Origin: Gp7-AA10 sp035636095
Lineage (GTDB): Bacteria; Acidobacteriota; Thermoanaerobaculia; Gp7-AA8
Length of the DNA: 64,000 nucleotides
Assembly (NCBI GenBank): GCA_035636095.1
Contig: DASPZU010000066.1
Span: forward strand, 1 to 64,000
Direction of reading: 5' to 3'
Shown here: positions 25,587 to 34,049 of the stretch, in pieces
Layout of the letters: each line of letters begins with the position of its first letter
Numbering within the stretch: the stretch's first letter is position 1
Notes under the pieces: model-generated
Told to the model about the DNA's origin: nothing
The model's input: the letters and a program-made list of their open reading frames with translations, nothing else
Database searches by the model: none
Translations under genes and position numbers: made by a program

Positions 25587-26542
25587 GTTGACGTTGTCAC
25601 GTCGATGTACACGTCGCCGACGAACGGGGAGGCGGTGCGAAGGGCCTGATCGAGGTTGTCCATCGCGCGGGCGAGTTCCTCCACCGTCAACCGCGGCGAT
25701 GGCCTGACCTTCGCCGCCACGATCACCTCTTCCGGGCCGACATAGACGGCCTGCAACGACACGATTTCCTCGACCGCGCTGTCGGACGCCACGATCTTGC
25801 GAAGCTCGGTCAGCAATTCCGGAGGAAGCGACTTCCCGACCAGAAAATCGCCGAGCGGCCGCGCCAGGCCGAAGGCAGTGATCGCCAGCAGGATGCCGAT
25901 GAGCAGCGATGCGATCGCATCGGGCCGGCTGTTGCCGACGTGGCGACTGACCAGAAGGCCGGCGCCGGCGATGACCAGACCGATCAGCGCTGCGCTGTCT
26001 TCGACGACGATGGCCCGGTCGACGGGATCGCTGGATCGCAGAAGGTGAAACCAGACCGACCAGCCTCGCTCCCTGGCATTGCGTCGCGCCTGCACCACGC
26101 TCTGCAGCCATGATGTGCCGTCGGCGAGGAATGCGATTCCGAGGACGATCCAGGCAGGTGTTGTGTTGGCGATCTTTTCGGCGTGCGTCAACTGCCCAAT
26201 GGCAAGGGCGATGGAGAAGCAGCCTCCCACCAGGAACGACGCGATGGCCGCCATGAATGCCCATAGAAATCGTTCGCGTCCGTGGCCGAGTGGATGGAGA
26301 TCGTCGGGGGGAACCGCGGCGCGGCGCAGCGAGATGCCGAGAAGCACTTCATTGGACGAATCCGCCAGCGAATGGGCCGCTTCCGCCAGCAAGGCCGTCG
26401 ATCCGGACAGGAGACCGCTGACCAGTTTCGCAATGGCGATGACCACGTTCGCCACCAACGCGATGATGATGGTCCGCCAACCCTCGCTGCGCTCGATCTT
26501 CAGAAGCGCGGCCCGCGAACGCCGATACGGTGGGCTTAACAT
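25583..26542 (-). CDS. Cation diffusion facilitator (ZnT9-like group)
   Basis: A 319-residue transporter with five or six membrane helices and a C-terminal cytoplasmic domain (about 225-315). The TM2 motif is EAAHSLADSSNEVLL. In TM5 the usual HxxxD is replaced by EDSAALIGLVIAGAG, as in the ZnT9-like branch of the CDF family, for which Zn transport by the common site is doubtful. It would move divalent metal out of the cytoplasm in exchange for protons, if active. Confidence 0.9.
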   Translation of the reverse strand: MLSPPYRRSRAALLKIERSEGWRTIIIALVANVVIAIAKLVSGLLSGSTALLAEAAHSLADSSNEVLLGISLRRAAVPPDDLHPLGHGRERFLWAFMAAIASFLVGGCFSIALAIGQLTHAEKIANTTPAWIVLGIAFLADGTSWLQSVVQARRNARERGWSVWFHLLRSSDPVDRAIVVEDSAALIGLVIAGAGLLVSRHVGNSRPDAIASLLIGILLAITAFGLARPLGDFLVGKSLPPELLTELRKIVASDSAVEEIVSLQAVYVGPEEVIVAAKVRPSPRLTVEELARAMDNLDQALRTASPFVGDVYIDVTTST

Positions 26543-26587
26543 CCGGTGACCGCTATTCGATCACGAGATCAGGAGTACGATCGAAAT

Positions 26588-27370
26588 ATGACACGAACAG
26601 CTCTTGCGTATCTCTTTCTGATCGCAACCCCGCTGGCCGGCGACTCTTTGTCGGATCTCCGGACGGTTCTTCTGCGATATCCGGCGAATGCGCCCTTCGC
26701 CGTGTCGGCTTCGGTGGAAGTGAATTCTGACTCGCAGGGCACAGCGGGCGCACGGAGCGGCGCGACGAATTTTGAAGTTGAATTCGGTCCGGCCGGGCTC
26801 CTCATTCGTGTTCCACCCTCCGCCCTCGGCGCCGCAGAAACTGAAGCGGAGGAGAAGAAGCGCAATCCGGAGAACCGCACGCCCACCCGGACCGCGATGG
26901 TGGCGCTGACGATCTTCGATATCATCGATGCGCTCGATTCGGCTTCGATGTTGCTCGGCGATCTCGATCAGTCATCTTTAGTCAGCCAGTCGCCGTCGAT
27001 GCACAATGGGAAGGCCGCCACGCTAATGCGGATCAAAGTCAAGCCGACGCTCGCGGGCACGAGCAGATTTGTCAAAGAACCGAAGATCGAGCTTCGGGTG
27101 TGGGTCGACTCGAACGGCATCCCGGTAGCCGCGGAGCGCGACTCGAACTACTCCGCGTCATTTGTCGTGGTGAGCGCCTCGAACGTGAGGAAAGAGCATT
27201 GGGAGTTCGCGGTCTCCGGCGATCGGCTGTACGCAGCTCGCGGCGACGAGGAGAACCGCGCCTCTGCGGTCGGCAAGAGCATCGTCAGCTCGCGCTCATT
27301 GACGTACGTTCCCAAAGCCCCGATTGCGCTACTCGGGGTGGTTCTCGAATCTGGCGGCGAACAACCCTAA
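26588..27370 (+). CDS. Conserved secreted protein of unknown function
   Basis: A 260-residue protein with a signal peptide (MTRTALAYLFLIATPLAGDS). After it comes a mixed beta-rich region, with the acidic/basic stretch ETEAEEKKRNPENR and repeated references to strands (IELRVWVDSNGIPVAAERDS). No family is recognised. It is divergent from the CDF gene and its end overlaps the LysR gene on the other strand by 42 bases. Confidence 0.7.
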   Translation: MTRTALAYLFLIATPLAGDSLSDLRTVLLRYPANAPFAVSASVEVNSDSQGTAGARSGATNFEVEFGPAGLLIRVPPSALGAAETEAEEKKRNPENRTPTRTAMVALTIFDIIDALDSASMLLGDLDQSSLVSQSPSMHNGKAATLMRIKVKPTLAGTSRFVKEPKIELRVWVDSNGIPVAAERDSNYSASFVVVSASNVRKEHWEFAVSGDRLYAARGDEENRASAVGKSIVSSRSLTYVPKAPIALLGVVLESGGEQP

Positions 27371-28213
27371 CATCGCGCTGCAGGCGGCCCCGTGGTGTTT
27401 CTGCGGATGATCGATGAGGCAAATGTCGCGACGCGGCAGCGTCAGTCCAACTTCGAGCGGAATCAAACGGCCTGACGCGAGCTCCTCCTCGACGGTCAAC
27501 CTCGACACGATCGAGATTCCGAGGCCGGCTGTCACCGCGCGCTTCACCGCGTCCGGGCCGTCGAAAACCATGGTGCGCGCAGGTGTGATCCGGTGCCGAT
27601 GCAGCCAGGCGTCGAGCTCCCGGCGGGTCGTCGATCCTTCCTCTCGCAAAATCCAGCAATGATCGGCGAGAGCACGGCGGACGCCGTGCGATGCTGTCGC
27701 TGGGGCGCCGATGGCCACCAGCGCATCGCGCGCCAGCGGCTTCGTCCGCAGTTCGCTGGTGGGAGAGCGGCCGGCGATCACCGCCATGTCGAGATCGTTG
27801 CGGATGACGCGATCGACAATCGCGTCGAGCGGCGCGATTTGAAATTGCAGATCGAATGTCGGATGCGCTTCGCGATACTCGGTCAGGACCGCCGGCAATA
27901 GATACAGCCCCGGCGAGGCAGTGGCGCCGAGCCGGATCCGTCCGACCGCCCCGCTGGTGACCTCGTGCATCCGTTCGCGAGCGCGATCGACTGCCGCCAG
28001 AACGCGCCGCGCCTCCTCCAGCATCACCTCGCCGGCGACGGTGAGCGACACTCGCCGAGGCGCGCGGTTGAACAGTTTCGCTCCGACGTCGGCCTCGAGT
28101 TGCGCGATTTGATGTGAGACTGCCGGCTGGGAAAGATTGCAGGCATTTGCCGCGCGTGCGAAGTGGCGAAGCTCGGCTACGGCGACGAAGGTTCTGAGGT
28201 GGACGGGATTCAT
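27329..28213 (-). CDS. LysR-family transcriptional regulator
   Basis: A 294-residue LysR regulator: the N-terminal winged helix (MNPVHLRTFVAVAELRHFAR, LSQPAVSHQIAQLEADVGAK, LFNRAPRRVSLTVAGE) and a periplasmic-binding-like effector domain. It is divergent from the fatty acid hydroxylase operon, the usual place for the target of a LysR protein. A perfect palindrome with the T-N11-A form lies between them. Confidence 0.93.
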   Translation of the reverse strand: MNPVHLRTFVAVAELRHFARAANACNLSQPAVSHQIAQLEADVGAKLFNRAPRRVSLTVAGEVMLEEARRVLAAVDRARERMHEVTSGAVGRIRLGATASPGLYLLPAVLTEYREAHPTFDLQFQIAPLDAIVDRVIRNDLDMAVIAGRSPTSELRTKPLARDALVAIGAPATASHGVRRALADHCWILREEGSTTRRELDAWLHRHRITPARTMVFDGPDAVKRAVTAGLGISIVSRLTVEEELASGRLIPLEVGLTLPRRDICLIDHPQKHHGAACSAMLGLFAARFENHPE

Positions 28214-28215
28214 CG

Positions 28216-28232
28216 ATAAAGAACCTTTATCA
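28216..28232. promoter_or_regulatory. Candidate LysR-binding palindrome
   Basis: GATAAAG-AAC-CTTTATC is a perfect palindrome containing T-N11-A, the core of LysR boxes. It starts three bases before the LysR start codon and is 56 bases ahead of the divergent hydroxylase gene. Confidence 0.55.
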
Positions 28233-28287
28233 CGGCGATTCTATCATTTCATTTGACGAATCGATTCGGAGTCCCTACGTTGGAATC

Positions 28288-29103
28288 ATGTCAGCGGAAG
28301 ACGCCATCTCCGTCGCGGTGGTGGGCGGCGGATTCCTCTTCTTCACGGCGTGGGAGGCGATTGCGCCGCTTCGGCGGACGCTGGAGCCGAAGCTGCGCCA
28401 CGTCATTCGGAATCTCACCGTCGGCGGCGTCTCACTCGCGATCCTCACGCTGATCCAGGCGCCGATCCTCGTCCCGGTTGCGGCATGGGCGACGCGTCAT
28501 CGCATTGGTCTGCTCACTCGAATTGCGCTTCCTGCGCCGCTCGACACGATCGCCGCCATCATTCTTCTCGATTACACGCTGTGGTGGTGGCATCGGGCCT
28601 CTCACCAGGTCCCTTTTCTGTGGAGATTTCATCTCCCGCACCACGTCGATCTCGATCTCGACGCGTCGACCGCTTTGCGATTTCACTTTGGTGAGCTCAC
28701 GCTTTCGATCGCTTACCGTTCGCTGCAGATCGTGCTGATTGGGACCACCGTTTTTCAGCTTTGGCTGTGGCAGACGATCCTTTTCGCATCGATTCTCTTT
28801 CATCACTCCAACGCGCGACTCCCAATCCCATTCGAGCGCGTCCTGGTGTACTTCATCGCGACGCCGCGCATGCACGGGATCCATCATTCGGACCGACTCA
28901 ATGAAACGAACAGCAACTGGGCCAGCCTGCTGTCGATCTGGGACTTCATCCATCGCACCATCGTTCTCGACGTTCCGCAGGCCGAGATCACCATCGGCGT
29001 GCCCGCCTATCAGGATGCCGCCGACGTTACGATCGGGAAGGTCCTTGCGCTGCCCTTCAAACGACAGCGCAGCGATTGGCAGCGCGTAGAGGTAGTTCAA
29101 TGA
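28288..29103 (+). CDS. Fatty acid hydroxylase/sterol desaturase superfamily membrane protein
   Basis: A 271-residue di-iron membrane enzyme. Histidine clusters in order: HRASH, HLPHH, FHHSN and HGIHHSD, the set that binds two irons in this superfamily. Four or so membrane helices surround them. It would hydroxylate or desaturate a lipid at the inner membrane; substrate unknown. Its stop overlaps the start of the PQQ propeller gene. Confidence 0.9.
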   Translation: MSAEDAISVAVVGGGFLFFTAWEAIAPLRRTLEPKLRHVIRNLTVGGVSLAILTLIQAPILVPVAAWATRHRIGLLTRIALPAPLDTIAAIILLDYTLWWWHRASHQVPFLWRFHLPHHVDLDLDASTALRFHFGELTLSIAYRSLQIVLIGTTVFQLWLWQTILFASILFHHSNARLPIPFERVLVYFIATPRMHGIHHSDRLNETNSNWASLLSIWDFIHRTIVLDVPQAEITIGVPAYQDAADVTIGKVLALPFKRQRSDWQRVEVVQ

Positions 29104-30155
29104 TCGCATTCGCTCTTGCAGTCCTGCTGATGACGCCCGCTGAGGTTTTGTGGGAGTACAAGACCGGCGGGTGAGTCTTCGCGACGCCCACGGTCGTGGG
29201 CGACGTCATCTACGTCGGCGCCTGCTCGGGCGTCTTCTCGGCCATCGATCGATCCAACGGCAAGCCGGTCTGGCTGTATGACGTCGCGGGCGACGGAGAC
29301 GCCCGCGAGTTTCACGGGAATCCGGTTGCGACGAAAGATCGCGTATTTATTCCTACCGATGGCGGCCAGATCGGGCACATCTACGCATTCGATCGCGTGA
29401 CGGGCGATGTCGCCTGGAAGTATGCACATCATGGAAACGGCAACAGCGGCTTCACGAGCGACCTCCTGCTTGACGGAGATCGCGTCGTCGGCGTGACCGT
29501 CGATGAACGCATCGTCAGCTTGAACGCCGCTTCCGGCGCCGAGCTGTGGAGCTTTCCGATCGAGGCCAGGCGCAGGCGTGTCGGGATGTCGGCTGCCCTC
29601 GCGAATGGACGCGTATTTTTTGGATCGAGTAACGACGCTGTCTACGCGATCGATTCGCAGAATGGCAAACAGCTCTGGAAGACGCAGCTCGACGCCCCGG
29701 CATCCACAGCCGTGGCGGTCGTAGGCGACGCGATTATCGCCGGCACGCAAGGCAAGAAACTGTATCGGTTGAGGCAGTCGGATGGTCGCGCGCTTTCGAC
29801 GCTGGATCTCGATGTCGTCCCGGAGGACACTCCCGTGGCCGGTAACCGCGGGGTGTATGTCATGAGTGAAAAGAAGGTCATGCTGGTTGATCCGAAGCTA
29901 AGGCGCGTGCTGTGGCATGCCGACTCAAAAAGCAAATGGACTTCTCCTCGCCCTAGACTCTGGCACGGATGGGTAATCGTTGGAGATCGCGACGGGACGC
30001 TGTTTGCCCTCAATGAAGCGACCGGCGACGTCGCGTGGTCACAAACCATTCACGACAAGCCGATCCGCGGGATCGGCTCGGACGATTCGACGCTCTACGT
30101 CGGAACAATCGATGGACAGGTCATTGCGCTTCGACCTGCTGCGGTAGGCAAATGA
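29100..30155 (+). CDS. PQQ-repeat beta-propeller protein with in-frame TGA at codon 25
   Basis: From the ATG at 29100 (overlapping the hydroxylase stop) the frame encodes a short signal (MIAFALAVLLMTPA), then EVLWEYKTGG, a TGA at 29172-29174, then VFATPTVVGDVIYVGACSGV and on to 30155 with at least six propeller repeats (for example SGAELWSFPIEA, NGKQLWKTQLDA, TGDVAWSQTIHD). The normal residue at the TGA is not a conserved Cys. Without readthrough, translation could restart at a GTG at 29196 but would lose the first blade and the signal. Explanations are a nonsense mutation, a base error, or recoding; a hairpin with a G-first loop follows. Confidence 0.7.
29185..29202 (+). promoter_or_regulatory. 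Hairpin 17 bases after the in-frame TGA of the propeller gene
   Basis: CGCCCAC-GGTC-GTGGGCG is a 7-bp perfect stem with loop GGTC; below one mismatch two more pairs can form. Distance and loop meet the loose bacterial SECIS rules, but the target residue is not a redox Cys, so this may be chance in GC-rich DNA. Confidence 0.25.
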
Positions 30156-30164
30156 GTGACCGAA

Positions 30165-32318
30165 TCACCCGCGCCAGATCCAGCGCAACTTCATCACCAA
30201 TTGGTCCGACCGCGGTGCGAAACGCGATGGGTCGTCGAGAAGCCCGTGTTGCCAGCCGCGATTCCAAACGATAAAGAGGTCAGCCTCTGGCCGAATGGTC
30301 CAGCGCAGCCGATTGTTGATGCCGACCTGCCGTGACTCGGTGTCGTACTGCGCGTAGCTGGACACGATCAGGTTCGGCGAGAACGCGTACACGACTTTCG
30401 TTTGCAGAAGTCGCTGAGTGAAATTGCCGAACGGCAGACGACCGAAATCATTTTCCGCGTCGAATTCGAGCTGAAGGTGACCTGCCCGCTCCGTCCATGT
30501 CACGAAGCTCGAGACCTGCGTCAGCCGGCCGTCGAAGAAGGTGCCCAACCAGACCGTGGTACCGACGCGGATCGGGCGTGCCGGCGACGATTGCCCTTCA
30601 ACGCGGAAGCGGTCGAAGCGGTAGGCGCCCACCGGAATCGTGACCGAGTCGGTAATCGCGAATGGCCGACTGAGCCGCTGGAACTCGGGCGCGTAGTTCG
30701 CCTCGAGGTGGACGCCACCATTGCTCTCCACGTTAAAGGGAGCGGTGAAGACGCGCCACGTCAACGTCCGGCCGTCGAGGTCTTTGACCATGCGCGGTTG
30801 CAATTCAAAGAAGAACTGCTGAATCCACGATTGCTTCGGACGCGGCTGGTAGGCGCTGTAGAAGTTGTACTGCCGCGTGCCGGGGCGGGGAAGAAAACCG
30901 AGCGTGGGCTCGAGCGCATCGCCGAAGTTCTTTACGGATGCGTTGACGTCCCAGAGATCGTTCGGGTAGTCGATTGCGACGCCCCATCCACGATTTTGCC
31001 CGTGTAATCCCGTGCTGTGACTCGTGGCCAGCCACGCGCCGGCAGCAAAATTCTTGTCGCCGGCGAGAGTGGACGTGCGCCAGATGGCATCGACGCCGCC
31101 CAGACGGTTGTGAGTTTGGAATTCCGGATCGCCGGCGGTGAGCAGCGTGCCGATTCGCAGATGATCGGTTGCGTCGTAGGTGAAGCGGCCTGCGAACAGA
31201 TTCCGACCGGAGACGCCGTGCGCGCTCCCAGTTTGTGCATCGAGCGCGGCGATGCCCCATTTTCCGGCGCGGCCGAGGACCTTCAGGCCGGCATGGAGCG
31301 GGACGATGCTTCCCTCCACTAGTCCGACTTTCCGGGAGTAGAACGGCACGAAATCGCTGCCGAGGTTGAGGCCAAAGTTAAATTGGTTGGATCCTTCCAG
31401 GAAAAACGCGCGTTTCTCGGGAAAGAAAAGCGGAAACTGGGTGAGGTTGATCTGTCGCGTGTCGACTTCCGTTTCGGCAAAATCGGTGTTGATCGTGACC
31501 ATGCCGCCGAGCTGCGGCGTTGCGTTGTAGCCGAGGTCGAAACCGGTGCGGCCGGAGACGGCGCGATCGCGCGTGATGAAGTCGCTCGTCCGCTGGGCAA
31601 GTGTGTTGATGTTCGTCGTGATGCCGTGGCCCCGCTCGAATCGCGGGACCTCCAGCAGGCCAGCGCGACGGAGATCGATGAAGGCAGCGTCGAGGGTCGT
31701 TCCGCTCCAGCGGAGGCGTTGCCTTTCCCTGGGCACGTACCGCTGGGCATTGAAGCCCCAGGCGTTGCGGTTCGGATCGAAGCGAAGGGTGTTGATGGGG
31801 ATGACGATTTCGGCGCTCCACCCTTCCGATGTTCGCGCGCCGCGCGCGTCCCACACTCCGTCCCAATCAAGAGGAACATCGTCGGGGGTGGCAATGAGAC
31901 CGTCGGCACGCGCGCCGGCACTGTTGATCTGGAAGTAGTAGCCGCTACGTTGGTCGCCGAAGGTGTCGAGGACGATGGCCACGGTATCGTCTCCTGACAT
32001 GTCGCCGTCGCGCTGCATGGTGTGGACCGCAATCCGTTGCGGATCGGGGTCCTGGCACGAGAATCCGAAATAGAGGTGCGTGCGATCGGTGACGACGCGC
32101 AGTGTCGTCCGATAGGGCGACGGAGCGCCAGGATGCGGGCTCTGTTGCGTGAGGATCACCGCCTCCGCCGTCGCCCACGCCGGTTCGTCGAGACGGCCGT
32201 CGAGATGAATCGCACTGTCGGTTGTCGCCTGTCGAATCGGAGGCTGCTGCTCGGCCAGGCAAACGCTGGCGATCGCGGCAATCGTTGCCGTCAGAAGCGG
32301 CTTCGATGTGACGACCAC
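30165..32318 (-). CDS. DUF5916 outer-membrane barrel protein with CBM9-like N-terminal domain
   Basis: A 717-residue protein. A signal peptide (ATIAAIASVCLAEQ) is followed by a CBM9-like module (residues about 30-215: HLDGRLDEPAWATAE, YFGFSCQDPDP, GDDTVAIVLDTFGD, WSAEIVIPINTLRF) and a long beta-barrel region (about 235-717) with the DUF5916 marks FPEKRAFFLEGSNQF and FYSRKVGL. It ends in an aromatic-rich strand. Common in Acidobacteriota and Bacteroidota; role unknown. Start is a GTG. Confidence 0.88.
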   Translation of the reverse strand: MVVTSKPLLTATIAAIASVCLAEQQPPIRQATTDSAIHLDGRLDEPAWATAEAVILTQQSPHPGAPSPYRTTLRVVTDRTHLYFGFSCQDPDPQRIAVHTMQRDGDMSGDDTVAIVLDTFGDQRSGYYFQINSAGARADGLIATPDDVPLDWDGVWDARGARTSEGWSAEIVIPINTLRFDPNRNAWGFNAQRYVPRERQRLRWSGTTLDAAFIDLRRAGLLEVPRFERGHGITTNINTLAQRTSDFITRDRAVSGRTGFDLGYNATPQLGGMVTINTDFAETEVDTRQINLTQFPLFFPEKRAFFLEGSNQFNFGLNLGSDFVPFYSRKVGLVEGSIVPLHAGLKVLGRAGKWGIAALDAQTGSAHGVSGRNLFAGRFTYDATDHLRIGTLLTAGDPEFQTHNRLGGVDAIWRTSTLAGDKNFAAGAWLATSHSTGLHGQNRGWGVAIDYPNDLWDVNASVKNFGDALEPTLGFLPRPGTRQYNFYSAYQPRPKQSWIQQFFFELQPRMVKDLDGRTLTWRVFTAPFNVESNGGVHLEANYAPEFQRLSRPFAITDSVTIPVGAYRFDRFRVEGQSSPARPIRVGTTVWLGTFFDGRLTQVSSFVTWTERAGHLQLEFDAENDFGRLPFGNFTQRLLQTKVVYAFSPNLIVSSYAQYDTESRQVGINNRLRWTIRPEADLFIVWNRGWQHGLLDDPSRFAPRSDQLVMKLRWIWRG

Positions 32319-32360
32319 TGAGGCTGAATATACCGGTACTCGGGTTCGAGTTCGATCAGG

Positions 32361-32828
32361 CTATGGACGACGGGAACGGATCTGATCGACGAGCGAAATT
32401 ACATGCTTGCGGATGGCCGCGGCTGATTGCGGGAGGCCGTCATCGACCAGTGGCACGTCATCCCATGTTTCGACGGCGGTTCCTCGAGTATCGACCTTGG
32501 TCAGATCGCAACCGACGGCGATGACTTTCGAGGCGCTGCGCAAGTCGGCGCGACTGACTGGCCTTGGTTTGAACGAACGAACGTGAAAGCCGTCTTTTGC
32601 GAGGAAGTCGGCGATGGGAGTCGGCACACTCCGGTAAGGGTCTTCGGCAGCAACCGCCACCGCCGTGAACGGCAGATTCTTCTCGGCGGCCATCCGGTTG
32701 AAATACGACGCAGCGATCAGACTCTTGGCGCCGCCATGCGGGCACATGAAAAGAACAGTCTGATGTTGCGGGCGATGGCAGCACATCAATAGGAGAATGG
32801 CCACGACTGTCCGGGCGCAATCGTTCAC
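32361..32828 (-). CDS. Low-molecular-weight phosphatase/arsenate-reductase-like protein with unusual P-loop
   Basis: The protein resembles LMW protein tyrosine phosphatases: a P-loop FMCPHGGAKSLIAASYFNR and the acid-loop-like TWDDVPLVDDG. The canonical C-x5-R-S is C-x5-K-S, so phosphate would be held by Lys. An N-terminal hydrophobic stretch (VVAILLLMCC) suggests membrane or periplasmic location. The start is uncertain: the GTG at 32828 just clears the upstream gene; an ATG at 32870 overlaps it by 35 bases. Confidence 0.65.
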   Translation of the reverse strand: MNDCARTVVAILLLMCCHRPQHQTVLFMCPHGGAKSLIAASYFNRMAAEKNLPFTAVAVAAEDPYRSVPTPIADFLAKDGFHVRSFKPRPVSRADLRSASKVIAVGCDLTKVDTRGTAVETWDDVPLVDDGLPQSAAAIRKHVISLVDQIRSRRP

Positions 32829-32835
32829 CGGCCGA

Positions 32836-33336
32836 CTAGTCGAGCTTCTCAGTCGCAGTGCGCGTCTCATGGTCTTTCATCAGGGTCACCGTGGCGAGTG
32901 GGTGCGAGTCCTTCTCTTCCGGCACGACACTGACTGCGCGAAAGCCTTTGTGCGTCTTCTGCGCGTCGCGCACCGCCTGGCGCAACGACTTCTTCGCGTG
33001 AGCCATGGCTGCCGACTGCGCCTTCGCCGCAGTCAGGTCATCGCCACTGGTGATCTCTTCGGTCTTGGCGATTTTTCCCGATGTATGGTCGACGACGACT
33101 TCGTAGAACTTGCTCGCCTTCTCGGTATAGACGGAGAGCTGCAGCTTTCCATCCTCGAGCTCGAATTTGCCGGAGATCGGTTTTCCTTCGCGCTCACTTG
33201 CCTTCAGCCCGGCATCCAGAGACGCCTTGGTGTGCTTCACGGCGTCGCCGAGTTTGGCGTCGACCTGCGCGTGGCCAGACGGAATCAATGATACGAATGC
33301 AAACAGCGAAAGAGCAGCCATACGAATTCTCTTCAT
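32836..33336 (-). CDS. Periplasmic PepSY-like protein
   Basis: A 166-residue protein with signal peptide (ending SGHAQ). It contains a PepSY-like pattern: GKFELEDGKLQLSVYTEKAS and YEVVVDHTSGKIAKTEEI, two strand-turn units that in PepSY proteins bind peptides or inhibit proteases. Lys/Asp/Glu-rich; no other domain. It lies between the LamG-like gene and the phosphatase-like gene on the same strand. Confidence 0.72.
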   Translation of the reverse strand: MKRIRMAALSLFAFVSLIPSGHAQVDAKLGDAVKHTKASLDAGLKASEREGKPISGKFELEDGKLQLSVYTEKASKFYEVVVDHTSGKIAKTEEITSGDDLTAAKAQSAAMAHAKKSLRQAVRDAQKTHKGFRAVSVVPEEKDSHPLATVTLMKDHETRTATEKLD

Positions 33337-33361
33337 GCATCCTCCAAAAGTTTTGGGACGG

Positions 33362-33985
33362 TTAAGGTGCCACGGTGAAATCGTCGAACTCGATCACCGA
33401 GTCGGCCTTGGTCCAAAGACCGACTCGGCCAGACTGGAAAGTGTCGTCGCGCGCATCGAGCACTTTTTCTCCGTCGAACCAGACCATGAAATGATTCCCT
33501 CGCGCCTCCATCTTTAGTGTGTGCCACACATTCGTGGCCACTTTCACGTTGTGGTTCTGAAACGCCCTCCGGCTGCCGTTGATCGTGTGATAGATGGTGC
33601 AGTTGTCCTCGTCCGCGTTGCAGCGGGTGATGTAGTAATTGTTGACATCGCGGTAGCGCCAGACGAGTCCAAAGCCCTGGTCGACTTCGCCAGCCAGCGG
33701 GCGCGCGCGAACGCTCAACGTCACGTCTCGGAGTGACTCGTTCTTCAGGATCGCGACAGGAAATCGGTAGTCCGTTCTGTCTGCGCTCGATTGCAAGAGG
33801 ACATGATTCTTTTCGTTGCCGCGCTCGGTGGCCACGGTCCATTTGCCTTCCGGACCATTTCCCGTGCGAGCGAATTCGAAATCGGGCGGTGGCGCGCCGA
33901 CGCGATCACTCTCGAATGTGAACGTGCGGGTCTGCAGGGTAGCAGCAAGGCTGAAAACGATTGGGAGGAAACTCTTGATGTGCAT
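33362..33985 (-). CDS. Secreted concanavalin-fold protein (DUF1080-like)
   Basis: A 207-residue exported protein with a short signal (MHIKSFLPIVFSLAATLQ). The body resembles a jelly-roll domain related to DUF1080/LamG: FGLVWRYRDVNNYYITRCNA, WHTLKMEARGNHFMVWFDGE, GRVGLWTKADSVIEFDDFTV. Such domains bind or cut glycans; no catalytic residues can be named. It is divergent from chrB, with a 28-base palindrome in the gap. Confidence 0.75.
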   Translation of the reverse strand: MHIKSFLPIVFSLAATLQTRTFTFESDRVGAPPPDFEFARTGNGPEGKWTVATERGNEKNHVLLQSSADRTDYRFPVAILKNESLRDVTLSVRARPLAGEVDQGFGLVWRYRDVNNYYITRCNADEDNCTIYHTINGSRRAFQNHNVKVATNVWHTLKMEARGNHFMVWFDGEKVLDARDDTFQSGRVGLWTKADSVIEFDDFTVAP

Positions 33986-34010
33986 ACACTTCCTCCAAAG
34001 CGCGCAAGTG

Positions 34011-34038
34011 TATCACCGGCATATATGTTGCTGATACA
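34011..34038. promoter_or_regulatory. 28-base palindrome in the chrB promoter region
   Basis: Outer arms GTATCA / TGATAC and centre CATATATG are symmetric about 34024/34025; 20 of 28 positions obey the symmetry. It lies 12 bases before the chrB start and 26 bases before the divergent gene. ChrB proteins have been shown to act as chromate-responsive regulators, so this may be an operator, but other regulators are possible. Confidence 0.5.
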
Positions 34039-34049
34039 GTTGCTCCTTC

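Noticed and set aside
24519..26264. Long minus-strand open frame (581 codons) over pirin and CDF genes
   Set aside because: It is the antisense of the clear pirin gene and crosses the CDF gene in a wrong frame; composition is Arg/His rich with no domain.
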